From assembly GCA_001786365.1 (NCBI GenBank), contig MFWK01000014.1, forward strand, positions 22,382-28,588: 6,207 bases of DNA. The letters are read 5' to 3'. Shown here in pieces: positions 1 through 6,202 of the stretch. The stretch's first letter is position 1, and every line of letters starts with the position of its first letter. The notes below the pieces were generated by a model that was not told where the DNA came from, searched no databases, and worked only from the letters and a program-made list of their open reading frames with translations. Origin of the DNA: Candidatus Nomurabacteria bacterium RIFOXYD2_FULL_35_12. GTDB taxonomy: Bacteria > Patescibacteriota > Minisyncoccia > Phycocordibacterales > UBA9973. A program made the position numbers and the translations under genes.

Positions 1-3000
1 ATTCAACTGTAGTGTCTATTGCTCATGCATTTTCTTCTCTTAATGCTGCAATTAATGGTTCTACTCCAGGAGTAGCAAATGCTACACATTTTAATTCAAA
101 AGTTTTGACAGCTGGAGACGGTTATACTATGAATATTCCTTTGTATTACGATACCGGTTCGGATACAACGGCTCTAGACATCGGTAGTAATAATAGTGTT
201 TGGACAACTGACGCTACCAGATATATTCATATTTACACACCTTATAGTACCACTTCAGAAGTTAACCAGTCTCAAAGACATACAGGGAAATGGACGGCCA
301 ATGCTTACACACTTTCATTTGATACTACTGCTTGGGGAATACAAATTGATGAAAAATATGTTTTAGTGGAAGGTTTGCAGATTGAAGGTGGAAATAATTC
401 TACTAATACTTACGCAATGATTTATGGTTACTATGGGTGGGCACCGACACAGAGTATTCAGATTACAAATAATATTTTTAGGCTTAAGCCCACTTTTACT
501 TATAGCGGATATGGTATTCATCTTGTGGATAGCAGTGATAAATATAAAATTTGGAATAACATATTTTATGATCTTACAAATGCTGCAATTAATGTAAATA
601 ATTCCGGTGTTATAGCGGTGATTTATAACAATACTTTTGCAAATAATTCTAATGGTATCACTTTTGTTAATGCTGGCAGTTCAATAGCAAAGAACAATCT
701 CTTTTATAATAACACCACGGCTACAGCCGGAACATTTCCTGCGGGAACAGATTATAACTCAACATCTAGTGCATCAATGGGTTACACAGTCACAGGTAGC
801 GGAAATACTCATGACAGATTGTCGCAAACTTTTACATTTATTGATGCGGCTAATAAAGATTTTCATATAGCATCAAATGACGCTGGCGCCCGTGATGTTG
901 GTGTAGATTTATCTGCGGATGGATCGCTCGCTTTTAATACTGATATTGATGCTCAATCAAGACCATACAATACTGTTTGGGATATTGGTGCTGATGAATA
1001 TCTTCCTCCTCCTGCTACCACTTTTACTTTTACTGGTCCCTCAAGTGGTGTTGTGGACACCCAATCTTCTAATTTTACAGTTACTCCAGACTATGCATAT
1101 ACAGGAACAATTACCCTCACTCCATCGGGTGCTGGTAGTACTGGACTTTCTGCAACAGTTCTTACTTTTTCTGATTCTGCGACACCTCAAACTTTTACAA
1201 TTACTCCAACAGCGGAAGGTGATGTCATATTAACACCAACCAATAATGGAGGATTAGCTAATCCAGCAAATCTTACGTATACAGTATCAGGAGCCACTGA
1301 TGCTACTTTGAGTATTGTTACTACAACTGTAAAAGGTGTAGCTTTGATAGGTTTAGGAACACCAAATGCAACCATTGGTTCTGCTACTGGTGGAACAATA
1401 ACGATAACTAGAACTCAATCTTTTGACACAACAAATACAGGCTCATATATAACTACTTTTCTTGCTACTAATCCAAGTGCAACTGTTAATAGGGTTGTAA
1501 AATATGCAAGCGGTGCGTCCATCACTAATTTTGATACTGATGCAGTCTATACATCTGCAGCTATAGCAGATGGTGATTTTTTTATTATAAAAGTTACTGC
1601 TTCTAATGGTTCAACTGTTCTTTATTATAAAGTTACAGTAACAGTGGTGGCATCAGCAGGAGACATTATTGCTGTAAGAATTTCAAGTGATGCGCGAAGA
1701 CAAGGTTGGGTAGGAGAATTTGATATCAGTGGAGTAAGTACTGGAGGAACTTATGATTTTAATTTAGATACTAATAATGTTACTACTGCTAACACTCCAT
1801 ATTTTACTATTACATCTCTCGGTTATGACGCTTCTGGTAATGCTACGACAATATCTCGTACAGTTTATGTGATGAATGCTTTACGAAAAGTTTATCCAGA
1901 CAATGCAAGCAATGATGAAACATCCGAAATTGGATATGTCACAGTACGGGCGAGTCTTAGTGAGTGGATTTATTCAAGTGATACTTTGACTTTTACTGCT
2001 CCAACATCTTTTTATACCCAAGGGGGAACTCCTAGTAATGCTATAACATCATACGCTGTTACAAATGGAGCAACACAGGCTTATCCTAAAGTTGTTGCCA
2101 ACTGGTCTTGGCCTGGATATAGCCGTATAACAGGAAGCACTTTTAATCTTAGCGCTATTGCATTCCATCGATCAGCTCAACAAGGTCAATCAGTAAGAGC
2201 TGTAAAATATACTTGTACCGATCAACATTCAAATTCTGCTACAGCGACTGTTACAGGAGCTACAATTGATAGCACAAAAAATGATACAGTACCAGTTGCT
2301 GAATATATCGGAACTATATCTACGACATCCCTAACTCAAGGAGACACATTGACTTGTAATTTCCAAGCTTATCCGTGGTATGGAGATTCTGGATCAATAT
2401 TAAACACTGGAGATGGAACAAACACGATGCCCACTCCGCTTTATGCTCCACAATATTATGTGCTTGATAAAACTGGTGCGCATGGTTCTACTATTGCGGT
2501 TGTTGACGCTACTTTAGGGAATAATGATACCGGAGTTGCGATTGATTCCGCCTCTTTTGATTCTGGTACTCCGCCGGCATCTTTTCAAAATATTTATGCT
2601 GCGGCAAATGCTATCGCTGCATATAACAATACAAATCATTCACGAAATGATGTGAGTGGTGGAGTTATTTATTTAAAAGAGGGAAGTCATGCTTGGACAG
2701 GAGGAACTTTATCTGTTGGTGCAGCCGCGAATAATGCTACTTGGCTTACGGTTACAAAATTCCCTGGTACTGCTCGCGCAAATGTTTTAATCACCAGCAC
2801 TAGTGGAGATAAACTTATCGGCCATAAGGTTAAATTTGAAGATGTAAAATTTACTAATGGTACAGGAGTTATATTAAGTGGCTTGGATGCATTATGGGTT
2901 GATTATTCTACTATTGCGCCAACAGCAGGTGTTTATGGGACATTTGATTCAACTACTGTTAACTATATTACTGCTTCAAATGTTTCTGGTTCTTATAGTC

Positions 3001-5924
3001 CGACAGGTAATTCTTCTATTGCATTAATGAGAGGGAATCTTTCAACTGCGTCACTAGTTAATTCTATTCAGCCTGCATATACCGTTCTTGGTAATAGTCT
3101 CACAAATAGTGGTGATGGAAGCATTTCTGATGCTTATACCACTACTCCAGCAGTTTCAAATGGTATTTATGCATTCAATCTTTTTTATGCAAATGCAGAT
3201 GCATCTATTCTTAACAAGTTTTATGCAAATACTATAGGTACTGCGGTAATACAAAATATTTTTGAGAGATCTGGAGTTTCCTCTACTCCATTAATCCAAA
3301 TTGCTGCTGATGCTACAACTTACGAATCTAACAATGTTTTGGTTTGGAATAATACATTTATCGGACAGAGAGATAATATGGCATATGCCGATAGTGGTAC
3401 AAGTGGACCAATTTGGCGTAGGGATTGGTCAATCAAAAATAATATTTTTGATGATTTAAATGTTGTAACAGATACTGATGCTCATGGTGGTACTCCGAGC
3501 GCTGATCGTTATGGTAACCATAGCGTCGTTTTTGGTACTGGATTAAGTGGCAATCTTATAACAGAAAGGGTGGGTGCAGGTTATATACCGCAATTTTTAG
3601 GGATGTCTTCAATTTCTGGAGTAAAAGTGACAAATCCTATAGATCCTAATTATGTTGACGATGCATCATATCTGGGTACTGGGCTTGGAAATGGAGACTA
3701 TCATTTAACAATGTTGTCACCAACGGTAGATCTTGTTCCTTCAGGAGAAACTTTGCTTCCTTATGATATTGCAGGGGTTCCGAGAAGTAATACTAGCAGT
3801 AGTTCTGGAGCTTATGAATTTGCATCTGATGATGCAACATTAAATACTTTTACCATTAGTTCTGGCACTCTTTCACCATCGTTTGCCTCCGGTACGATTA
3901 CATACACCGCTTCCGTCGCAAATAATGTGACAAGCATAACCGTCACTCCAACTGCGAGTCAAGGTAGTAGTGCCACGATTACAGTGAATGCTGTTTCGGT
4001 TAATTCTGGTTCGGCTTCAGGTTCTATTTCTCTTGATGTTGGGGAAAATATTATCACTACTATAGTTACTGCTCCTGATACCACAACTACAAAGACCTAT
4101 ACTACTACTGTTACAAGATTACCTTCATCAGATGCGACTCTTTCTAATTTTACAATTTCGGAAGGAACACTTAGTCCGGTTTTTGATGCAAATACTATTA
4201 CTTATACTGCCAGTGTTGCAACTGGTGTCACAAGCATGACTGTCACTCCAACTGCAACTCAAGGAGGTAGTTCTACGATCACAGTAAATGGTTCCACTGT
4301 TGCTTCCAGTGTGGCCTCTAGCTCCATTTCTTTAGATTATGGTGATAATATAATCACTGTTATTGTTACTGCTCCTGATGCCGTTACTACTAAAACATAT
4401 ACAACAACTGTTACTAGGGCAGTTACAACCATCGTTGCCACTGCAATCGCTGGTGTGACTGCTCCAGTCACCGGAGAAACTCCTGTCACTACCGTCACTG
4501 CTGGAACAGGGTACACAGGAACTGTTACTTGGAGCGATAGCCCTGTCACTTTTGCTTCGAACACTGCATACACTGCTACCATTACTCTCTCCGCTACCTC
4601 TGGTTATACCTTAACCGGTGTCACTTTAAATCAATTTACAATTTCTGGCGCTTCAGCTACTAACTCTGCTAATGCTGGAGTCATTACTGCTGTCTTTCCG
4701 GAGACAGTTCCAAATTCTACACCAATTACTGCCATTGCTGTTATTTCTGGAACTATCCAGGTTGGCTCTGTATTAACTGCTGGAGCTTTAACTCCTGCAG
4801 AAGCTACAGCTTCATATCAATGGTACTCATCTTCTACTTCCGGTGGAATATATTCTGTCATTAGTGGTGCTACTTCTAGTACATATACTCTAGTTTCTGA
4901 TAATGCAGGAAAATATATTAAGGTTACTGCAACTGGTACCGGAAGTTATGATAGTAGTGTTACAAGCACTGTGACAACTGTCGTCACTGCTCCAGTTGCT
5001 TCTATCACTGTTACTGGTGCTGGTTCTGCTATTACGGTTGTAAATAGGTCAACTCTTCAAATGTCCGGAGCAGTTCTTCCTTCCTATGCTACAAATCAAG
5101 TTCTTTCTTGGTCTATCACAAATGGTACAGGAACAGCTACGATTGATTCATCAACAGGGCTTCTTAGTGCTCTTGGGGCAGGGACAGTTACTGTCAACGC
5201 TTCTGCTACTGATGGTTCAGGTATTACAGGAACATTAGTGGTTACAGTTACAGCTGCACCTGGTGGTGGAAGAGGTAGTGCATCTATATCTTTTGCATCA
5301 AATATTTCTTCTACTAACACTACGACAACATCTATTATTTCACCATCTTCACCATCTTCACCATCTTCAACAACTTCAATAGTTTCAATAACCCCATCAT
5401 CTTCTAATTCTTATAACTTCGGCACGACTACTCTCAAGAATGGAAGTAAGGGGGAAGCAGTTAAAGAATTGCAAAGATTCTTGAATGATAAATTAAATCT
5501 TGGGTTAGAAATTGATGGTGTATTAGGTTCAAAGACTATTGCTGTCATCAAGAAATGGCAGAAAGAGAATGGTCTTGTCCCTGATGGATTGATTGGTTCT
5601 AAGACAAAAGCGTTGATGAATAATAATATTATTACGACATCTCCAACAACTTCAACGTCTTCTAACTCTTACAATTTTGGAACCTCTACTCTCAAGAATG
5701 GAAGCAAAGGTGAAACAGTAAAAGAACTTCAACGGTTCTTGAATGATAAATTAAATCTTGGGTTAGAAATTGATGGTGTATTAGGTCCAAAAACTATTTC
5801 TGTAATAAAGAAATGGCAAAAAGATAATGGCTTAACTCCTGATGGATTAATTGGCGCTAAGACAAAAGCGTTGATGAATACTTTGGTGCCCTCGGTAGGA
5901 ATCGAACCTACATCAAGGCCTTAG
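1..5924 (+). CDS. Giant modular surface protein with two beta-helices and two C-terminal peptidoglycan-binding domains (5' partial)
   Basis: This is probably a secreted, wall-attached adhesin or glycan-interacting protein; no catalytic site is recognisable. The frame is open from the first complete codon (position 3). A GTG at 12 could be read as a start, but it has no ribosome binding site and no signal peptide follows, and a beta-helix begins at once, so the true start lies upstream. Numbering from GTG12, about 1970 residues are visible. In order they are: beta-helix 1 (to 330), two beta-sandwich-like modules (331-546), an unrecognised module (547-814), beta-helix 2 (815-1270), two cadherin-like repeats (1274-1469), three Ig-like modules (1470-1748), a Ser/Pro/Thr linker and two PG_binding_1 domains (1808-1870, 1894-1956). 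Composition is rich in Thr, Ser, Ala and Asn, with only two Cys (735, 782). About two thirds of the Arg codons are AGA/AGG, which the adjacent tRNA reads. The last 13 codons and the TAG stop lie antisense inside that tRNA gene. No intrinsic terminator follows the stop. Confidence 0.93.
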   Translation, partial: STVVSIAHAFSSLNAAINGSTPGVANATHFNSKVLTAGDGYTMNIPLYYDTGSDTTALDIGSNNSVWTTDATRYIHIYTPYSTTSEVNQSQRHTGKWTANAYTLSFDTTAWGIQIDEKYVLVEGLQIEGGNNSTNTYAMIYGYYGWAPTQSIQITNNIFRLKPTFTYSGYGIHLVDSSDKYKIWNNIFYDLTNAAINVNNSGVIAVIYNNTFANNSNGITFVNAGSSIAKNNLFYNNTTATAGTFPAGTDYNSTSSASMGYTVTGSGNTHDRLSQTFTFIDAANKDFHIASNDAGARDVGVDLSADGSLAFNTDIDAQSRPYNTVWDIGADEYLPPPATTFTFTGPSSGVVDTQSSNFTVTPDYAYTGTITLTPSGAGSTGLSATVLTFSDSATPQTFTITPTAEGDVILTPTNNGGLANPANLTYTVSGATDATLSIVTTTVKGVALIGLGTPNATIGSATGGTITITRTQSFDTTNTGSYITTFLATNPSATVNRVVKYASGASITNFDTDAVYTSAAIADGDFFIIKVTASNGSTVLYYKVTVTVVASAGDIIAVRISSDARRQGWVGEFDISGVSTGGTYDFNLDTNNVTTANTPYFTITSLGYDASGNATTISRTVYVMNALRKVYPDNASNDETSEIGYVTVRASLSEWIYSSDTLTFTAPTSFYTQGGTPSNAITSYAVTNGATQAYPKVVANWSWPGYSRITGSTFNLSAIAFHRSAQQGQSVRAVKYTCTDQHSNSATATVTGATIDSTKNDTVPVAEYIGTISTTSLTQGDTLTCNFQAYPWYGDSGSILNTGDGTNTMPTPLYAPQYYVLDKTGAHGSTIAVVDATLGNNDTGVAIDSASFDSGTPPASFQNIYAAANAIAAYNNTNHSRNDVSGGVIYLKEGSHAWTGGTLSVGAAANNATWLTVTKFPGTARANVLITSTSGDKLIGHKVKFEDVKFTNGTGVILSGLDALWVDYSTIAPTAGVYGTFDSTTVNYITASNVSGSYSPTGNSSIALMRGNLSTASLVNSIQPAYTVLGNSLTNSGDGSISDAYTTTPAVSNGIYAFNLFYANADASILNKFYANTIGTAVIQNIFERSGVSSTPLIQIAADATTYESNNVLVWNNTFIGQRDNMAYADSGTSGPIWRRDWSIKNNIFDDLNVVTDTDAHGGTPSADRYGNHSVVFGTGLSGNLITERVGAGYIPQFLGMSSISGVKVTNPIDPNYVDDASYLGTGLGNGDYHLTMLSPTVDLVPSGETLLPYDIAGVPRSNTSSSSGAYEFASDDATLNTFTISSGTLSPSFASGTITYTASVANNVTSITVTPTASQGSSATITVNAVSVNSGSASGSISLDVGENIITTIVTAPDTTTTKTYTTTVTRLPSSDATLSNFTISEGTLSPVFDANTITYTASVATGVTSMTVTPTATQGGSSTITVNGSTVASSVASSSISLDYGDNIITVIVTAPDAVTTKTYTTTVTRAVTTIVATAIAGVTAPVTGETPVTTVTAGTGYTGTVTWSDSPVTFASNTAYTATITLSATSGYTLTGVTLNQFTISGASATNSANAGVITAVFPETVPNSTPITAIAVISGTIQVGSVLTAGALTPAEATASYQWYSSSTSGGIYSVISGATSSTYTLVSDNAGKYIKVTATGTGSYDSSVTSTVTTVVTAPVASITVTGAGSAITVVNRSTLQMSGAVLPSYATNQVLSWSITNGTGTATIDSSTGLLSALGAGTVTVNASATDGSGITGTLVVTVTAAPGGGRGSASISFASNISSTNTTTTSIISPSSPSSPSSTTSIVSITPSSSNSYNFGTTTLKNGSKGEAVKELQRFLNDKLNLGLEIDGVLGSKTIAVIKKWQKENGLVPDGLIGSKTKALMNNNIITTSPTTSTSSNSYNFGTSTLKNGSKGETVKELQRFLNDKLNLGLEIDGVLGPKTISVIKKWQKDNGLTPDGLIGAKTKALMNTLVPSVGIEPTSRP
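3..1001 (+). other. Domain: right-handed parallel beta-helix 1 (N-terminally truncated)
   Basis: An Asn-Asn-(Ile/Thr/Leu)-Phe motif recurs at residues 153, 182, 206 and 228. The spacing of 22-29 residues is that of single rungs in pectate-lyase-like beta-helices. The module closes with a segment at residues 311-330 containing DIDAQSRP and WDIGADEY, which resembles the C-terminal signature of bacterial beta-helix proteins of the choice-of-anchor Q type. Such folds bind or cleave polysaccharides or act as adhesin shafts. I see no catalytic Asp/Arg cluster that would identify a lyase. The N-terminal part (SSLNAAINGSTP) resembles the start of such helices, so little of this domain, but all of the export signal, is missing. 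Confidence 0.75.
1002..1649 (+). other. Domain pair: two beta-sandwich-like spacer modules
   Basis: Residues 331-427 follow a Pro-rich hinge (LPPPATT). They form a Thr/Ser-rich module with alternating hydrophobic strands, including the segments SSGVVDTQSSNFTVTP and YTGTITLTPSG, typical of bacterial extracellular Ig-like spacers. Residues 428-546 form a second module ending in a strand pair around ASNGSTVLYYKVTVTVV, a pattern common at the end of bacterial surface beta-sandwich domains. Neither can be assigned to a named family with confidence. Their likely role is to separate the two beta-helices. Confidence 0.5.
1650..2453 (+). other. Domain: unrecognised module holding the protein's only two cysteines
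   Basis: Residues 547-814 are not recognised. The segment is richer in aromatic and charged residues than its neighbours (for example SEWIYSSDTL, ANWSWPGYSR and NFQAYPWYGD). It has the only two cysteines of the visible protein, C735 in YTCTDQH and C782 in LTCNFQ, 47 residues apart, which could form a single disulfide after export. It ends just before the N-terminal cap of the second beta-helix and may be a carbohydrate-binding or capping module. That function is only a guess from position and aromatic content. Confidence 0.4.
2454..3821 (+). other. Domain: right-handed parallel beta-helix 2
   Basis: Residues 815-1270 open with a cap-like region (AVVDATLGNNDTG, then SFQNIYAAANAIAAYN, then GGVIYLKEGSHAW) resembling the usual beta-helix entry, in which a list of intervals is followed by GGxIYLKxGxY. 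Rung motifs of the NNxF type recur at N1113 and N1143, with a QNIF variant at N1082. The module closes with DIAGVPR (from 1252) and GAYEF (1266-1270), a second version of the closing signature seen at the end of the first helix. Two complete helix endings in one chain argue for duplication or fusion of two surface-protein units. Confidence 0.7.
3831..4418 (+). repeat. Two tandem cadherin-like beta-sandwich repeats
   Basis: Residues 1274-1369 and 1374-1469 are two copies of the same module with a period of exactly 100 residues (300 bp) and no indels. Each reads DATL-x-x-FTIS-x-GTLSP, then TITYTASVA, VTSxTVTPTA, a Gly/Asn-Ile-Ile strand, and ends KTYTTTVTR. This pattern matches the bacterial cadherin-like beta-sandwich family (Pfam Cadherin-like, PF12733), which occurs in tandem in surface stalks. 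The first copy spans 3831-4118 and the second 4131-4418. DNA similarity is patchy, with near-identical blocks such as the one encoding VTPTA. Confidence 0.8.
4419..5255 (+). other. Domains: three Ig-like stalk modules, the last of BIG_2 type
   Basis: Residues 1470-1569 contain AIAGVTAPVTGETPV, YTGTVTWS, TAYTATITLSA and GYTLTGV and end in GVITAVFPET, a module seen repeatedly in bacterial S-layer and adhesin proteins. Residues 1570-1661 carry a YQWY core (W1604), then SGATSSTYTL and GKYIKVTATGTGSY, a bacterial Ig-like spacer fold. Residues 1663-1748 match the BIG_2 pattern: ITVTGAGS, a middle VLSWSITNGTGTATID, then STGLLSALGAGTVTVNA and a closing VVTVTA. Together they form the stalk between the beta-helices and the wall anchor. 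Confidence 0.65.
5256..5432 (+). other. Ser/Thr/Pro linker with a 9-bp triple tandem repeat
   Basis: Residues 1749-1807 are low-complexity. They start with PGGGRGS, are rich in Ser, Thr and Asn, and contain three Ser-Pro-Ser units in a row. At the DNA level the unit TCACCATCT is repeated three times in tandem from 5340, followed by a partial copy. It is a flexible spacer between the Ig-like stalk and the peptidoglycan-binding domains. The 9-bp unit keeps frame, so copy-number changes would alter only linker length. Confidence 0.7.
5400..5879 (+). repeat. Two tandem PG_binding_1 domains (258-bp repeat)
   Basis: Both copies read SSNSYNFGT(T/S)TLKNGSKGE, then VKELQRFLN, IDGVLG, a VIKKWQK helix, NGL, PDGLIG and KTKALMN. 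This is the three-helix peptidoglycan-binding domain (PF01471). The domain cores lie at 5433-5621 and 5691-5879 (residues 1808-1870 and 1894-1956), with a Ser/Thr linker between. They anchor the protein non-covalently to the cell wall, so the C-terminus faces the cell. Two copies would be expected to strengthen binding. The repeat offset is exactly 258 bp, and positions 5478-5528 and 5736-5786 are identical over 51 bp while the flanking sequence has many silent differences. Confidence 0.9.
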
Positions 5925-5958
5925 AAGAGCCTTGTTCTATCCATTGAACTACGGGGGC
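5884..5958 (-). tRNA. tRNA-Arg (anticodon UCU), CCA encoded
   Basis: Read on the minus strand from 5958, a complete 75-nt cloverleaf can be drawn. It has acceptor GCCCCCG/CGAGGGC, spacer TA, D stem GTTC/GAAC with loop AATGGATA, anticodon stem AGGCT/GGCCT with loop CTTCTAA, a 4-nt variable region, T stem GTAGG/CCTAC with loop TTCGATT, discriminator A and encoded CCA. The anticodon TCT (plus strand 5923-5925) decodes AGA and AGG. A20 in the D loop and C35 are known bacterial arginine identity elements and both are present. One acceptor pair is a mismatch, C5 with A68 (plus strand 5954 and 5892). The 3' 41 nt are overlapped by the convergent surface-protein gene. Confidence 0.95.
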
Positions 5959-5968
5959 TGTGTGTCTC

Positions 5969-5999
5969 TTTATGACTCCGCTCGAACTTACTTTATCAA
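5969..5999 (-). promoter_or_regulatory. Possible weak promoter for tRNA-Arg
   Basis: On the minus strand upstream of the tRNA, TTGATA (plus 5994-5999) matches five of six bases of the -35 consensus. CATAAA (plus 5969-5974) matches four of six of the -10 consensus. The spacing is 19 bp, longer than ideal. Initiation about 7 bases downstream would leave only a few bases before tRNA position 1. The match is marginal; transcription could also start further upstream, through or beyond the cruciform. Confidence 0.25.
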
Positions 6000-6018
6000 A
6001 AATTCGTGAAAATATCCA

Positions 6019-6087
6019 GCGTGCCTCGCGCGTGCTACGCACGCCTGTGTGATACACAGTTTCTCCAAAGGAGAAAGCGAGGCACGC
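6019..6087. repeat. Perfect three-armed cruciform element (nested inverted repeats)
   Basis: The closing stem GCGTGCCTCGC (6019-6029) pairs perfectly with GCGAGGCACGC (6077-6087). Three hairpins fill the interior with no base left over. Arm 1 is 6030-6044, GCGTGC/GCACGC with loop TAC. Arm 2 is 6045-6059, CTGTGT/ACACAG with loop GAT. Arm 3 is 6060-6076, TTTCTCC/GGAGAAA with loop AAA. In total 60 of 69 bases are paired, with no mismatch, bulge or unpaired junction base. The symmetry works on both strands, so it could act as extruded DNA, single-stranded DNA or RNA. No T-tract directly follows on either strand, so it is not a standard intrinsic terminator. It is not a tRNA, because the 3-nt loops lack tRNA consensus bases. 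The structure is certain; the function is unknown. Confidence 0.9.
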
Positions 6088-6115
6088 AATACCAATGCAA
6101 ATATGGACGAACAAA

Positions 6116-6156
6116 AGCAAAGCAAAATGTGCGAGAGGAAAGGTTTTGCTTTTGCT
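6116..6156. repeat. Imperfect inverted repeat of AGCAAA-type sequence
   Basis: AAAGCAAAA (6119-6127) pairs with TTTTGCTTT (6144-6152) across a 16-nt loop. With one bulged T (6153), the stem extends by AGC (6116-6118) pairing with GCT (6154-6156), giving 12 bp. It lies 29 bp beyond the cruciform. It could form a hairpin in either strand, but no T-tract marks it as a terminator. Confidence 0.5.
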
Positions 6157-6177
6157 CGGCTAAAGTTTTTGAAATTC

Positions 6178-6202
6178 GGCGGGATTTGGGTTTCCGCCCC
6201 GC
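6178..6202. repeat. GC-rich hairpin at the window edge
   Basis: GGCGG (6178-6182) can pair with CCGCC (6194-6198) around an 11-nt loop, or GCGGG (6179-6183) with CCCGC (6198-6202). The two pairings are mutually exclusive. A poor T-tract on the minus strand makes it a weak terminator candidate for a gene that would lie beyond the window. The element may continue past 6207. Confidence 0.35.

Noticed and set aside
12..14. GTG as the true start codon of the giant gene
   Set aside because: The frame is open to the window edge, there is no Shine-Dalgarno sequence before it, and an exported protein would need a signal peptide, which does not follow.
919..1233. 104-residue plus-strand frame inside the giant gene
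   Set aside because: It is a Leu-rich shadow in another frame, a product of the TTT/CTT-rich codons of the real gene. It has no ribosome binding site.
4337..5320. Minus-strand frames of 81 and 74 residues
   Set aside because: They are antisense shadows of Thr/Val/Ala repeats in the Ig-like modules. Their Val-rich, Pro-rich composition mirrors GTN/ACN codons on the other strand.
5340..5369. Short tandem repeats as a CRISPR array
   Set aside because: The units are 9 bp, contiguous and in coding frame, with no spacers.
6019..6087. Cruciform as an intrinsic transcription terminator
   Set aside because: No U-tract directly follows the closing stem on either strand. The nearest T-rich runs on the minus strand start several bases away and are broken up.
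6019..6087. Cruciform as a second tRNA or tRNA-like gene
   Set aside because: Although it has three arms and tRNA-like length, the loops are 3 nt, the closing stem is 11 bp, and no D-loop GG or T-loop TTC consensus is present.
5908..6120. 70-residue minus-strand open frame
   Set aside because: It would start at TTG, reads through the cruciform and into the tRNA, and its C-terminal part is simply translated tRNA sequence.
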